A DNA stretch of 64,000 bases from Arthrobacter sp. Hiyo4 (GTDB lineage Bacteria > Actinomycetota > Actinomycetes > Actinomycetales > Micrococcaceae), in the NCBI GenBank assembly GCA_002370555.1, contig AP014718.1, positions 3,038,001 to 3,102,000 of the forward strand. Reading direction: 5' to 3'. The notes beneath the pieces were generated by a model that saw nothing but the letters and a program-made list of their open reading frames with translations, did not search any database and was not told the DNA's origin. Within the stretch, counting starts at the first letter, position 1. Every line of letters begins with the position of its first letter. Shown piece by piece: positions 9,836-19,871 of the stretch. The position numbers were made by a program, and so were the translations under genes.

Positions 9836-10292
9836 TAGAGCGATTCCGCTTTGACGGCGATTTCCGCCAGGTCCTTCGCGAGCGCCTTGCGTGTCATGCT
9901 CATGCCCAGCTTGCCGAAGAGGGTCATGCTCACCTTGCCGAGCAGGGTGGGCTTGACGACCTCGGCGCCGAAGGTCAGCGTCAGGTCCGTCCCGCCGTCG
10001 CGCCCGGCCAGGCTGAAGCGCGAGGTGTAATCGGCGCCGCCATGGAGGCCTTGACCGTGGCGCTGCGGGGAGGATCGGCCTGGGTCACCCACATCTCCAC
10101 AGTTTCCGAGCGGCCCATCGTGGTCCGCGTTTCCTTCCAGCGCGTTCCCTCGCCGTAAGGCCCGTCGCTGAGCATCTGCACGGCGTCGATGCCGGATAGG
10201 GTGGAGGCGGAACCCGGGATGTCCGAGATGACCGCCCAGACCTTTTCCGGCGTGGCATGAATGTGCTGGGTCAGGCTTGTACCGTGTTCCAT
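9835..10292 (-). CDS. SRPBCC (START-like) family protein (one frameshift)
   Basis: About 152 aa with the typical polyketide-cyclase/START opening (TQHIHATPEKVWAVISDIPG), a central GEGTRWKETRTTMGRSETVEMWV sheet segment and the long C-terminal helix MTLFGKLGMSMTRKALAKDLAEIA. Such proteins bind hydrophobic ligands in a cavity; no ligand can be named. The start ATG is at 10292 and the frame shifts near 10045. The stop overlaps the start of the pentapeptide-like remnant as TAGTG, so the two form one leftward unit. Confidence 0.8.
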
Positions 10293-10355
10293 GCATCGAG
10301 CCTAGTGGGGGGCCCTGACGTCCGACAGGCCGCCGAAAATCGGGTTCCCCAAATG

Positions 10356-10373
10356 GTAAGCATGCTTTGTGTT
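10356..10373 (+). promoter_or_regulatory. Probable promoter region of the CsbD-like gene
   Basis: A short palindrome AAGCATGCTT is followed by TTTGTGTTAGGCT about 50 bases before the CsbD-like start. The TTAGGCT segment is a candidate -10 element. Stress-sigma control is plausible for CsbD genes but is not shown by the sequence. Confidence 0.3.
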
Positions 10374-10423
10374 AGGCTGAAAAAGCATTGTCAGATCAAC
10401 GGGAACGAAAGGCGGCCAGACTC

Positions 10424-10597
10424 ATGGGCCTCGGAGACAAGATCAGCAACGAAGCAGAGCACCTGGGCGGCAAGGCTAAGGAAGCGGCCGGCAACGCCAC
10501 GGACAACGACAAACTTAAGGCCGAAGGCCAGGCGGACCAGGTCAAGGCTGACGCCAAGAAGGTCGGCGAAAACGTCAAGGACACCTTCAAGGACTAG
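10424..10597 (+). CDS. CsbD-like stress protein
   Basis: The 57-aa protein starts MGLGDKISNEAEHLGG and is highly charged and Lys/Ala-rich with the CsbD pattern KAKEAAGNATDNDKLKAEG. An upstream in-frame start at 10388 would add 12 residues, but the ATG at 10424 has GAACGAAAGG before it and matches the family start. CsbD proteins are abundant small proteins of the general stress response in Bacillus and actinobacteria with unknown molecular function. A terminator follows at once. Confidence 0.85.
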   Translation: MGLGDKISNEAEHLGGKAKEAAGNATDNDKLKAEGQADQVKADAKKVGENVKDTFKD

Positions 10598-10614
10598 TCC
10601 TCCCATATTCGAGC

Positions 10615-10645
10615 GGCGGCGGATTCCCATGGGGGATCCGCCGCC
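10615..10645 (+). terminator. Terminator hairpin after the CsbD-like gene
   Basis: The arms GGCGGCGGAT (10615-10624) and ATCCGCCGCC (10636-10645) are perfect complements around an 11-base loop, 18 bases after the CsbD stop. No U-run follows, as is common in high-GC actinobacteria. Confidence 0.65.
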
Positions 10646-10651
10646 GTTCCC

Positions 10652-10984
10652 ATGTCCGCCGACGAATCGATGAAGCTCGGCGCCTGCCCCATCGTGGCGA
10701 ACTTCGGCGGCCGCGACATCACTCTCAAGGGCGCGGCCGGCAAGCTTGAGACCGGATTGGACAACCTCGGCATCGAAAACAGCGTCAAGGAATTTCCCGC
10801 CGCAGGCCACGCGTTCCTCAACGAAACCGACCTGGGCCCGGCGGTTTTCCGGCCACTGATGCGGGTCATGGGCATCGGCCCCGACCCGGAGTCCTCCCCC
10901 GAAGCCTGGCAGCGGATCGAAGACCACTTCGCCCGGCACCTCAAGAGCGTGGACGCCAACCGACCCCCATCGATTGCTCCGTAG
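10652..10984 (+). pseudogene. C-terminal fragment of a dienelactone hydrolase-family protein
   Basis: The 110-residue open frame matches only the last third of a dienelactone hydrolase: ACPIVANFGGRDITLKGAA carries the catalytic Asp and FPAAGHAFLNE the catalytic His. The nucleophile-Cys half is absent. It begins directly after the CsbD terminator with no space for the missing part. It is either a 5'-deleted remnant or an assembly join. A frame without stops and with a normal end suggests a recent event. Confidence 0.65.
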
Positions 10985-11039
10985 GCGCCCTTTTGGGGTC
11001 CCATAACGGCGTTTCCGGAGCAGTCGACAGGGTTAACCA

Positions 11040-11084
11040 CCGACGACGGCGGGCCGCCCCGAAAGGGTGACCCGCCGTCGTCGG
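11040..11084. terminator. GC-rich hairpin, probably the displaced terminator of the amino-acid permease
   Basis: The 14-base arms CCGACGACGGCGGG (11040-11053) and CCCGCCGTCGTCGG (11071-11084) are perfect complements. If the insertion element at 11135-12889 is removed, this hairpin falls about 50 bases after the permease stop codon, a normal terminator position. It may also serve the rightward hydrolase fragment, since the two face each other. Confidence 0.65.
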
Positions 11085-11134
11085 ACTTCTTAGCGTCCGG
11101 CTGCTGAGCATCCGGCTGCTGAGGCGAAAAGACC

Positions 11135-12889
11135 TAGGTGCGTGAGTCGGTAGTGGTTTGACTGTTCCGTAGGTTCGCACCGCGACGGCTCAAGGGCCGG
11201 TCTCCTTTTCCGTGAGAAGGGGGCCGGCCTCTTGGCGTTTTCTCGGAAGAAAGTCCTGGAAGGCTCCTGCGGGGCGCGGTTCGGTGGGGCAGGTTCGGTC
11301 CTGGGGCCGTCCCCCGGGATGTTCAGGCGGTGGCGGTGCGGTAACTGAAGAGTTTGAGCAGGTTGTGGCAGCCGGCCATCAGCTTCCATTCCCCGGCTGC
11401 CTTCTCCAGCCCGCGCAACAGGACGTGTTTGCCTTGCCGGGTGTTGATTTGTCCGAAGACCGGTTCCACGATGGCTTTGCGCCGGGCGTAGACCGCCTTG
11501 CCTTTCTTCGTTTTCAGTTTCCGGGCCATCCGCTCGGTCGGGGTCGCATCCGCCGGGATCCTGCCCCGTGGCGCCTCAGGGACCGGACGCCCGTGTTTCA
11601 TCCGCCGTGTAGAGATGAAGAACTCGGTGCCGCCACCGGCTTCAAGGTCCCTGACGTGCTCCAGGTTGGACGCCGAGCAGTACCCGGCATCGGCGCTCCA
11701 CTTCGACGGCATGGCGCCCAGGGTGTCCCGGGTGTTCTGGACCATCGGGACCAGTTGCTGCACGTCCACCGCGGTGTTGTTCAGCTCGGTGGCAACGATG
11801 ACCTGCTGTTCTTCATCAACGACGGCCTGCCCGGTGTAGCAGTAGTGGTAGGAACCGTCCGCGGTCTTCATGATCCTCGCGTCCGGGTCGGTGAAGTTCC
11901 GTTGCGCCGTGGGCTTGGGCACGGCCGCGGCCGCGGCCGCGGCCGCTTCGCCCTTCCCGGAAACATCCTCGTCATCATCCCCGCGGGCTCGGGCCTTCTC
12001 CTCGGCCTCACGGCGTGCCTTCTGGGCGGCCTCGGCCTCGATGGAGGCCGGGCGGTGGCCATCGCGGCGGCGCGCCGGGACCGGTTGGCCAGCTCGGCGG
12101 GCAGTTCATCCCCGCGTTTGCCCGGCCCGAAGCGGGCGTCCTCGGCCGCGTCCACGGTCTTCGCCTCCGCCATCAGGTCGCTGATCTCATCGGCCAACAC
12201 CTTCTGCTTCTCCGTCAACCGGGCATAACTCATGGCCTTGTGCCGGGAGGCGTTGGCCCGGACCTTCGTCCCGTCCAGTGCGACATGGCCCAACGAGACC
12301 ATGCCCGCGGCCCGGCAGAGCTCCAGCGCCTGCAGGAACACGTTGGCCAGCGCCGCGAGGTGGCGTTCGCGGAACCGCCCGATCGACCGGAAATCCGGGG
12401 CCTGCTGGGCACACAACCAACGGAACGCGACCACATCCATGCACGCTCTTTCCAGTTCCCGCGAGGAACGAACCCCCACGCAGTACCCGTAGAGCAGAAT
12501 CCGCAGCATCAGCCGCGGATCATACGGCGGCTGGCCCTTCGCCTTGGCATAGGAAGCATAGAACCGGGTCAGATCCAGTTCCCCATCAACGAGTTCGCCA
12601 ATGAACCGGGCCAAATGGCCCTGCGGCAACCACTCCTCCAGCGACGGCGGGACCAGCATCACCGCATCCGGCTCGAAAGCCTTGAACCGCTTCCTGACCC
12701 CGCCATTGGCATCCATCGGCACATCGGCCGGGAGCTCGACCCGCTCCACGAGCGACTCATCGAACAAACCATCCTGCGCGGAAGAACCGGTAACCATGCC
12801 ACCGATTCTCCCAGCCACCCCCACCAGGACATGGCTATTCCGTCGGCGTTTTAAGAATTAGGGCCTGTCATTTCTGACCCACGCACCTA
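11135..12889 (-). mobile_element. IS1182-type insertion sequence
   Basis: The ends are imperfect inverted repeats: TAGGTGCGTGAGTC (11135-11148) at one side and, on the other strand from 12889, TAGGTGCGTGGGTC. CTAG occurs at both outer borders (11134-11137 and 12886-12889), compatible with a 4-base palindromic target duplicated on insertion or shared with the ends. The element holds one transposase gene transcribed leftward. It separates the amino-acid permease, whose stop codon is the TAG of the right CTAG, from its probable terminator at 11040-11084. Without the element the permease would end at the same TAG. Confidence 0.8.
11323..12824 (-). CDS. IS1182-family transposase (one frameshift)
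   Basis: The N-terminal half has the DUF772-type segment (LVPPSLEEWLPQGHLARFIGELV, RFYASYAKAKGQPPYDPRLML, LLYGYCVGVRSSRELE) and the first DDE-domain Asp in VALDGTKVRANAS. The C-terminal half has GQAVVDEEQQVIVA, WSADAGYCS and the terminal YARRKAIVEPVFGQIN (catalytic Glu region), ending in AGCHNLLKLF. The frame breaks near 12065 at an Ala/Arg-rich stretch; an (Ala)8 run near 11928-11946 is encoded by repeated GCGGCC. Whether the shift is real or a base-calling error is open, so transposition activity is uncertain. Confidence 0.85.
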
Positions 12890-14346
12890 GCAGAAGAGCT
12901 CGCTCTTGGGCTCGTTGTGCTTGACCTTCTGCCATCCCAGCCACAGGACCAGGGCGAAGAACGGGATGGTGGCCAGGGTCCAGAGACCGAGGTGGAATAC
13001 CTCGCCGGTCTTGCTGGTCATGGTGTCGAAGCCGATGAGTACGGTGATGGCCAGCAGCGCAATCAGTCCGGCCCAGCTGCTCCAGGTTCCGCCGGGCGCG
13101 GGCAGGGAGGAGACCTTGCCCTTCTTATGGCGCAGCGCGATCTGGCTGGCGAAGATGGCGCCCCAGGTGAAGATCACGCCGATCGATGCGGAGTTGAGCG
13201 CAAGGTCGAAGGCGTGTGAGCCGCCCAGCCAGATGTTCAGCAGGATGCCAACGAGGTAGACGGCGCCGATGGCCAGGATGGCGGCGTACGGCACGTGGCT
13301 CTTGGACATCCTGGTCAGCCACACCGGGGCGTGCCCGTTGTTGGCCATGGTCCGGAAGATCCGGCCGATCGAGTACAGGCCCGAGTTGCAGGAGGACAGC
13401 GCGGCGGTGATGACGATCATGTTCATAACGTCGCCCATCCAGCCGAGGCCCATCTGGCCGAACACGGTGACGAACGGCGAGGTGCCGGCCACGTACTGGT
13501 CCGAGGGAAGCAGCATCGCCAGAAGCGTCACGGAACCGACGTAGAACACCACGATGCGGAAGACGACGGCGCGGATCGCTTTGGGAACTTCCTTGGCGGG
13601 GTCCTGCATTTCACCGGCCGTGATGCCGACGAGTTCAATGCCGTTGTAGGCGAAAATCACGGCGTTCAGGACGAGGATCATCACCAGCGCACCCTTGGGG
13701 AACATTCCGCCTTCGGCTGCGAAGAGGTTGTTCACCGAGGCGTTGCCGTCGCCCACCTGGGCATTGGTGACCACCATGAAAGTGCCCACTGCCAGGAAGA
13801 TCATGATGGCGCCGACCTTGAGGCAGGAGGCCCAGAATTCAAACTCGCCGAACGCCTTGACGCTCATGAGGTTGACGGCCACGAGCAGCAGCAGCGCGGC
13901 GATGGCGCTGAGTTCGACCGGCACGTTGGGGAAGAAGAACTGGAAGTACAGTCCGATCGCGATGAGTTCAGCGATGCCGGTCATGGCCCAGTTGATGAAG
14001 TACATCCAGCCGGAGAGGTACGCGCCCTTCTTGCCGAACATCTCACCGGCGTAGCTGACGAAGGAACCCGACGTCTGGCGGTACATGATCAGCTCGCCCA
14101 GGGCCCGCATCAGCAGATAGGCGATAACGCCGGCAATGGCGTAGGAGAAAATGAGCGCAGGGCCAGTGGAGGCCAGGCGTCCGCCTGCACCCATAAAGAG
14201 GCCGACGCCGATGGCGCCGCCCATGGCAATCATGGTGACCTGGCGTCCGCTCAGGGATTTTTTGTAGCCCTCGGCGCTGAGGGTGGAGTCGACAACGGCG
14301 GATTGCGCAGCCGGCTCACGAGTTCTGTGGGGGTACTTTGAGGCAC
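12887..14346 (-). CDS. APC-family amino-acid permease (AAT group, asparagine/GABA-permease-like)
   Basis: Twelve hydrophobic segments follow the family opening LSGRQVTMIAMGGAIGVGLF, with the AAT-group sequences RALGELIMYRQTSGSFVSYA and NGIELVGITAGEMQDP. This is a proton-driven amino-acid importer; asparagine or GABA-type substrates are likely from the family. A GTG at 14346 has AAGGA 7 bases upstream and gives a family-like start (VPQSTPTELVSR), but joins the main frame only through a shift near 14285. The alternative in-frame ATG at 14401 lacks this support. The last codon and stop (TGC TAG) abut the insertion sequence, so the gene is complete but cut off from its terminator. Confidence 0.85.
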
Positions 14347-14534
14347 AACAATTCCTTGTGGGTAGGGGATTGGCCGGCACCTTTGGCAGGGACTTCTCCA
14401 TCCCGAAAATTCTGTTTCTTGATGTTTCAAGGAATTTTCTGTATGGAAAGTCGCAGAACGTCGAAGTTCGCGCGGCCTGTCTATCCTACAAGACTCAACC
14501 CGCAGCACGTGACGCGGGCTACACCCTGCGGCAG

Positions 14535-14884
14535 TTAAGCCGAACTATTGCCACCCATTAGCGTATTTTGCAGAACAATGTTCTGTTCGGCATTTTCCAC
14601 AACGCTGTACGTGCGCAATGGTTCGGCGCCGGTGGAGGAGCAGCCCGTTTCCAGGCTGAACGTGTGCTGGTGCAGGGGGCACATCACCACCTCCCGGTCG
14701 ATGGTGCCGTCCGCAATGGGCCGCCCCGGTGGGGGCAGACCGCCGACAGGGCGCGCAGGGTCCCGTCCCACAGCCGGAAGACCGCCACCTGCTCGCCGTC
14801 CACCCCGAAGGCCCTCCCCTCACCGAACGGGATCTGGTCCACCGGGCCCAGGTTGTGGCCGGCGCTCACGGGCCCGGCGCTCAT
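14535..14884 (-). CDS. nirD: Nitrite reductase small subunit (one frameshift)
   Basis: A Rieske-type [2Fe-2S] domain protein. CPHRGGPL and CPLHQHTFSL supply the Cys-His ligand pairs. The start ATG at 14884 overlaps the nirB stop as ATGA, and translation begins MSAGPVSAGHNLGPVDQIPFGEG. The frame shifts near 14725, between the first ligand pair and ADGTIDREVVM. NirD associates with NirB in NADH-dependent assimilatory nitrite reduction to ammonium in the cytoplasm. Confidence 0.88.
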
Positions 14885-17396
14885 CGGACCGGCACCTGGG
14901 GCAAGGCCGTGAGCGGCAGGGAGGTCCGGAACTGCCCCGGAGTCAGGGGGTCGTCGCGTTCGCTCCATGGGTCCACGTAGCTGTCCACGGAGGCCTGCAT
15001 TGCGGCGTCCAGGGCGGCGGCGATGCCTTCGGAGTCCTCAACAATCACCGCGCGGAGGTGCTCGATGCCTACCCTCGGCACAAAGGAGTACGTCCGCTCC
15101 AGCCAGTTGGCGTTCTCACGGTAGTACTGCATGAAGCGGCCGGTCAGCACCTTCACCTCCTCCGGGTCGTCCACGGTGGCGAGCAGGTCCCCCTTGCGGA
15201 TGTGGGCGCCTGCCGCTCCCCCGACGTAGAGCTCCCACCGTCCGCCTTCAACAGCCACCACGCCCACGTCCTTGACCAGCGATTCCGCGCAGTTCCGCGG
15301 ACAGCCGGACACTGCCAGCTTCAGCTTGGCCGGCGACTCGATGCCCTGGAACCGGGACTCGATCTCGATGCCCAGCTTCGTGGAATCGCCGGTGCCGTAC
15401 CTGCAGAAGTCCTTGCCCACGCAGGTCTTCACCGTGCGGAAGCTCTTGCCGTAGGCGTACCCGGAGGGCATGTCCAGGTCCGCCCACACCTGCGGCAGGT
15501 CCTCCTTGGGGATCCCCAACAGGTCGATCCGCTGCCCGCCGGTCAGCTTGATCAGGGGCACGTTGTGCTTTTCGGCGACGTCGGCAATGCGGCGCAGCTG
15601 CTGCACCGACGTCACGCCGCCCTTCATCTGCGGGACCACCGAGAAGGTGCCGTCGCGCTGGATATTGGCGTGCACGCGGTCATTGATGAAGCGGGCGTCG
15701 CGTTCGTCGATGTACCGGTCCGCGAGCATCATCTTCAGCAGCGAGGCCAGGCCCATCTTGGACTTCGCATCCTCGGCGCTCCCCGGAGCCAGGGCCGTGA
15801 ACACCTGGGACACGGACCGCAGGCCCTGTTTCCGGATGGCGGCCATCAGTGCCGGCTTGTCCAGCGGGATCCCGGGCACGTAGTAGCTGGCGGCCGGGTC
15901 CTCCTCCACCGCACCGTCCGCCGCCCACTCCACCACCTGTTTCACCAGCAGTTTGCAGGAACCGCAGCCCTTGCCCGCACGGGTAGCGTCCATGGCGCCG
16001 GTAACCGTGGTGCAGCCGCCCCTCACGGCAGCCACGAGCGCCCCCTTCGAAACGCCGTTGCAGTTGCAGACCTGGGCGCCGTCGTCGAGCTCGGCCACGC
16101 CCACGTCCTCACCCGGCCCGCCGACGTCGAACATCAGGGCGATCCGTTCCTCCGGCAGCGGCAGCCCGCGGTCGTAGGCCTGGGTCAGGTAGGCCACCTT
16201 CCGGCTGTCGCCCAGGAGCGTGGCACCCACCATTTTGTTGTCGCGGACCACGATGGACTTGAAAATGCCGCGGCTGGGCTCCGAGAAAACGATGTGCTCG
16301 TCGGTGTCGAGCTCGGGACCGTGCAGTCCCATGGACGCGACGTCGACGCCGGCAACCTTCAGCTTGGTGGCGGTCCGCGAGCCGAAGTAGGCCGCGGAGG
16401 TATCGGCGCCGGTGACGTGGTTGGCGAGCACCACGGCCTGTTCCCACAGCGGAGCCACCAGCCCGTAGACCTCGCCACGGTGCTGGACGCACTCCCCCAC
16501 CGCATAAATATCGTCTTCGTCCTGGACCCGCAGCCGGTCATCCACCACAATGGCCCGCTCCACCGGCAGCCCGCTCAGCACAGCCACGTCCACGTTGGGC
16601 CGGGTCCCGGCGGCCACCACCACCATGTCGCAGGCGATGTCGTCCCGGTCCCGGAGGCTGACGCCGCTTACCACGTCCCTCCCGAGGACCGCTGTAGTGC
16701 GGCTGGACGTGTGCACCCGGATGCCCAGGGCCTCCACGCTGCGCCGGAGGATGGCACCGCCGTCGGGCCCCATCTGCGCATTCATGAGGTGTCCGCCCGA
16801 GTGGACGACTTCCACCTCAATCCCATGGCTTTTCAGGCCGTACGCCGCCTCGAGGCCCAGCAGGCCGCCGCCGATCACCACCGCCCGGCGGTGGTGCTCC
16901 TGCTGGGCGTGCTGGACCATCCGTCGGGTGTCATCGATGGTGCGGAACCCGAACACACCGTGCTTCACGGACCCGCCAGGTGTGTACAGCCCGTCCATCG
17001 GCGGCATGTGGGAGCGGCTCCCGGTGGCGATGATGAGGGTGTCGTACGGTGTCACTCGGCCGTCGTTGGAGAAGACGTGCTTGGTTGCCTTGTCGATCCG
17101 GTCAACACGGACGCCGGCGTGCAGCGTGATGCCGTTCTCGCGGTACCAGGGCAGGGCGTTCAGGAAGATGTCAGCGTCGGATTCTTCGCCGGAGAGGACG
17201 TGGCTCAGCATGATCCGGTTGTAATTGCCGTACGGCTCGTCGCCGAACATGGTGATGGTGAACTGCTCGGCGCCGCCCGGGCCAGGATCTCCTCCACCGC
17301 CCGGGCGCCCGCCATCCCGTTGCCAATCACCACCAGCCGACGGCGCGGCGTGGCACCTGCGCGCCTGCCCTGCGGCCGGTCCAGCACGCTGGTCAT
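14881..17396 (-). CDS. nirB: Nitrite reductase [NAD(P)H] large subunit (one frameshift)
   Basis: The N-terminus (MTSVLDRPQGRRAG) is followed by the FAD-binding motif LVVIGNGMAGARAVEEI, an NAD-binding motif VVIGGGLLGLEAAYGLKSHG, a BFD-like [2Fe-2S] domain (CNCNGVSKGAL and GKGCGSCKLLVKQ) and the siroheme/[4Fe-4S] domain with TCVGKDFCRYG and SGCPRNCAES. NirB reduces nitrite to ammonium with six electrons from NAD(P)H. The frame shifts near 17280 (EEILARGGAEQFTI region). The start ATG at 17396 overlaps the preceding stop (TGATG). The gene order small protein - nirB - nirD is a compact operon. Confidence 0.92.
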
Positions 17397-17742
17397 CAGT
17401 GCTCCACCATGCCGAGGTCCACCACCACGGATCCCCAACACCATCCGGGGCGGCGAGATAGAGCTCCACCACCGAGCCACCTTCGATGTCCTCCACCACC
17501 CGCAGCGGCACATGGACATCGCTCTTGGCGCCGATGGGGAAATAGCGCATGGGCACGCCGTTCCGCATCAGCACCACAGTGATGAGTTCACTGCTGGAAT
17601 TGCCGCCCCGGAAGTAGAGCGTTTGGTTGATGACGCCGTCCGGGACGTAGTGCGAGAGTTCGCTGTGGATGGGGACGGGTTTTTCCAGCCCCGCGCCTTC
17701 AAACGGGAAGATGCCCTGCAGGAAAAGGTTCTTGGTGATCAC
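17396..17742 (-). CDS. Small conserved protein at the head of the nir operon (one frameshift)
   Basis: About 115 aa starting at a GTG (17742) preceded by GAAAGGA, giving VITKNLFLQGIFPFEGAG. The sequence is beta-rich with HSELSHYVPDGVINQTLYFRGG and MRNGVPMRYFPIGAKSDVHVP and no membrane segments. The frame shifts near 17430 (one G missing in GTTGGG); the restored end is VVVDLGMVEH with TGA overlapping the nirB start. No family was recognised. Its fixed position as first gene of the operon suggests a role in nitrite/nitrate assimilation or its redox cofactors, but this is context only. Confidence 0.6.
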
Positions 17743-19590
17743 GGACAGATCCTTTCGGCCGGCGGGAGACTGGCATAGGCCTATCTTCCGCCGCCGATGT
17801 TTCCGTTTGCCGGTCCGTGCGTAACTTTTCCTTTGCGGAAATCTCACCGCTTCCGGGCCGCGCCAGTGTGTTGGCGGAATCAGGCCGGGCCAGCACGCCC
17901 TTGTCCATCGAGTACCTGATCCAGCGGCCGGCGTTGTCCGTCCGCGAGGTGTCGCTCTTCTTCGCGCACCGGGCAAACCAGTCCCGGAGGGCGCGGTCGT
18001 GGCTGACCATGACCAGGGTCCCGGTGAAGCCGGCGAGCGCCTCCTCGAGCTGCTCCACCAGGACCGGCGCCAGGTGGTTGGTGGGTTCGTCCACAATCAG
18101 GGTGCCGTAGCCGCCCAGCAGCAGGCGCGCCAGGGCCAGCCTGCGCTGCTGGCCCGCGGACAGGCTGCCCACCGGGACGTGGAACTCGCTGGTGCGGAAC
18201 AGCCCCAGGCGCAGTAGTGCCTCGGCATGCTCATCAATGTTGCCGCCGAGGCCCGCCGCGAAGGCCGGCAGCAGGCGCAGGGTGGGCCGTTGCGGCAGTT
18301 CGAGTTCCTGCTGCAGGTAGCCGATCCGGGCAGGCCTCTGAACCAGCCCTTCGACGGGCTCCAGGGTTCCCGCAAGCACGGAGAGCAGGGTGGATTTTCC
18401 GGCGCCGTTCGGGCCGGTGATGAGGATCTTCTCACCGGTGCGGGCCGCGAAATCAGTGACGGCCAGGCGGCCGGGAACCGCGACGCCGCGGGCAACGAGG
18501 ACCGCCGACGCGGTCAAAAGGGAGTCGTCCCGGATGCGGTGGTCGCCACGGAGGCACCCGAAGGAACCTCCGGTTCCACGGCGAGCTCCGCCGCAAGCCG
18601 CAGCGGCACCGGCGGCCGGTCAATGGGGCTCGCTTCCAGCCGCCGGAGCCGTTCCTGCGCGTTGCGTACCTTGCTGCTCGCCGCTTTCTGCCAGGTACCG
18701 GCCTTGAAGTCGAAGCCCACCTTGTCATTGTCTCGCTGGCGGGCGTAGCCCATCTTGTCGGTCACGGTGTCCGCCTGCCGCTGTTCCGCCTCCATCGCAT
18801 CGATCCACTCGCGGTACTGCTGCACCCAGCGCTGGCGTTCGGCGGCCTTCTCGCGGAGGTAGCCGTCGTAGCCGTTGCCGTAGCGGGTCACGGCACGGCG
18901 CTCGGCATCAACCTCAATCACGGTACTGGCCACCTTGCGGAGCAGCACGCGGTCGTGGGACACCACCACCACTGTCCCGCGATGGGCGGCCAGCCGGTCC
19001 TCCAGCCAGGCGGTGCCGCGGGCATCGAGATGGTTGGTGGGTTCGTCCAGGAGCAGGATGTCCGCCGGATCGGCCAGGACACACGCCAGCGCCACGCGCT
19101 CCTGCTCGCCGCCGGAGAGCGATTCCAGCGTCCGCTTCCGGTCAAGGCCACCCAGGCCCAGCCGGTCGAGCGCCGCCTCCACACGGGATTCCGCGGCGTA
19201 GCCCTCGCGCAGCTGGTACTCGGTCTGCAGCCGGCCGTAGGTTTCCAGCTCGTCGTCCTCGGCATCGGCGAGGCCGGCCTCCAGCCGGTCAAGTTCGGCT
19301 TCGAGGGCGCGCAGCGAGGCCAGGGAAGCGTCGACGGCGGCTCCCACGGTGAAGGATTCGGGCAGTCCGTGCGTCTGGGCAAGGTAGCCCACGCGGCCGT
19401 GGCTGGCCGCCGTTCCTTCGTCGGGCGCTTCCAGCCCGGCCAGGATCCGGAGCAGCGTGGATTTGCCGGCACCGTTTTCGCCGACGATGGCAACATGCTC
19501 GCCAGCCGTGATGACCAGGCCGATTCCGTCCAGCAACAGCCGATCGCCATAGCCATGGGAGACGCCGGAAAGGTTCAGGTGCTCAGTCAA
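17699..19590 (-). CDS. ABC-F ATPase, two tandem ABC domains (one frameshift)
   Basis: The TTG start at 19590 has GAGGA 6 bases upstream and gives LTEHLNLSGVSHGYGDRLLL. The first ABC domain has Walker A GENGAGKS, signature LSGGEQERVALA and Walker B ILLLDEPTNHLD. A charged linker (WIDAMEAEQRQADTVTDKMG) leads to the second domain with GPNGAGKS, LSAGQQRRLALARLL and LIVDEPTNHL. There are no membrane segments, so it is an ABC-F translation factor or ribosome-protection type, possibly linked to antibiotic resistance. The frame shifts near 18520-18560 between the halves. After the last motif (VMVSHDRALRDWF) about 90 residues of unfamiliar sequence run to 17699 over the nir promoter, so the true stop may lie near 17950. 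Confidence 0.8.
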
Positions 19591-19790
19591 TACAAGTCCT
19601 CGCAAGATTCCGCAGTGTGGCCGCCGGAACTGGTGCTCGACGGCGGCCCTGGATTCGGGGGAACAGTCCGGCGTGGCCGGGCTGTTGCTCAGGACTTCAT
19701 CGCTCCAGCTTCCCCGCCGAAAGGCGCAGCGTCAAGCCGGGATAGCGACGCCACCGCCGGGCCAAGCGAGACGGCACACCAGGTCAGACC

Positions 19791-19857
19791 AGCAACGCGG
19801 GGTCACTTACTGCCTGATTTTCCCCTCGAGTTGGGCAGCAAGTGACCCCGCGTTGCT
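19791..19857. repeat. Intergenic palindrome, family B copy 1
   Basis: The arms AGCAACGCGGGGTCACTT (19791-19808) and AAGTGACCCCGCGTTGCT (19840-19857) are perfect 18-base complements. It lies between two leftward genes. The same 16-base arm occurs at 23487-23548. Confidence 0.88.
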
Positions 19858-19871
19858 GTGGACTCCCGGGC

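Noticed and set aside
13295..14341. Plus-strand 348-codon frame
   Set aside because: Antisense to the amino-acid permease; no membrane or domain features.
14548..17778. A 1076-codon open frame on the plus strand
   Set aside because: It is antisense to nirB and nirD, has His/Arg/Gly-rich unnatural composition and no family motifs, while the opposite strand has all NirB and NirD cofactor motifs.
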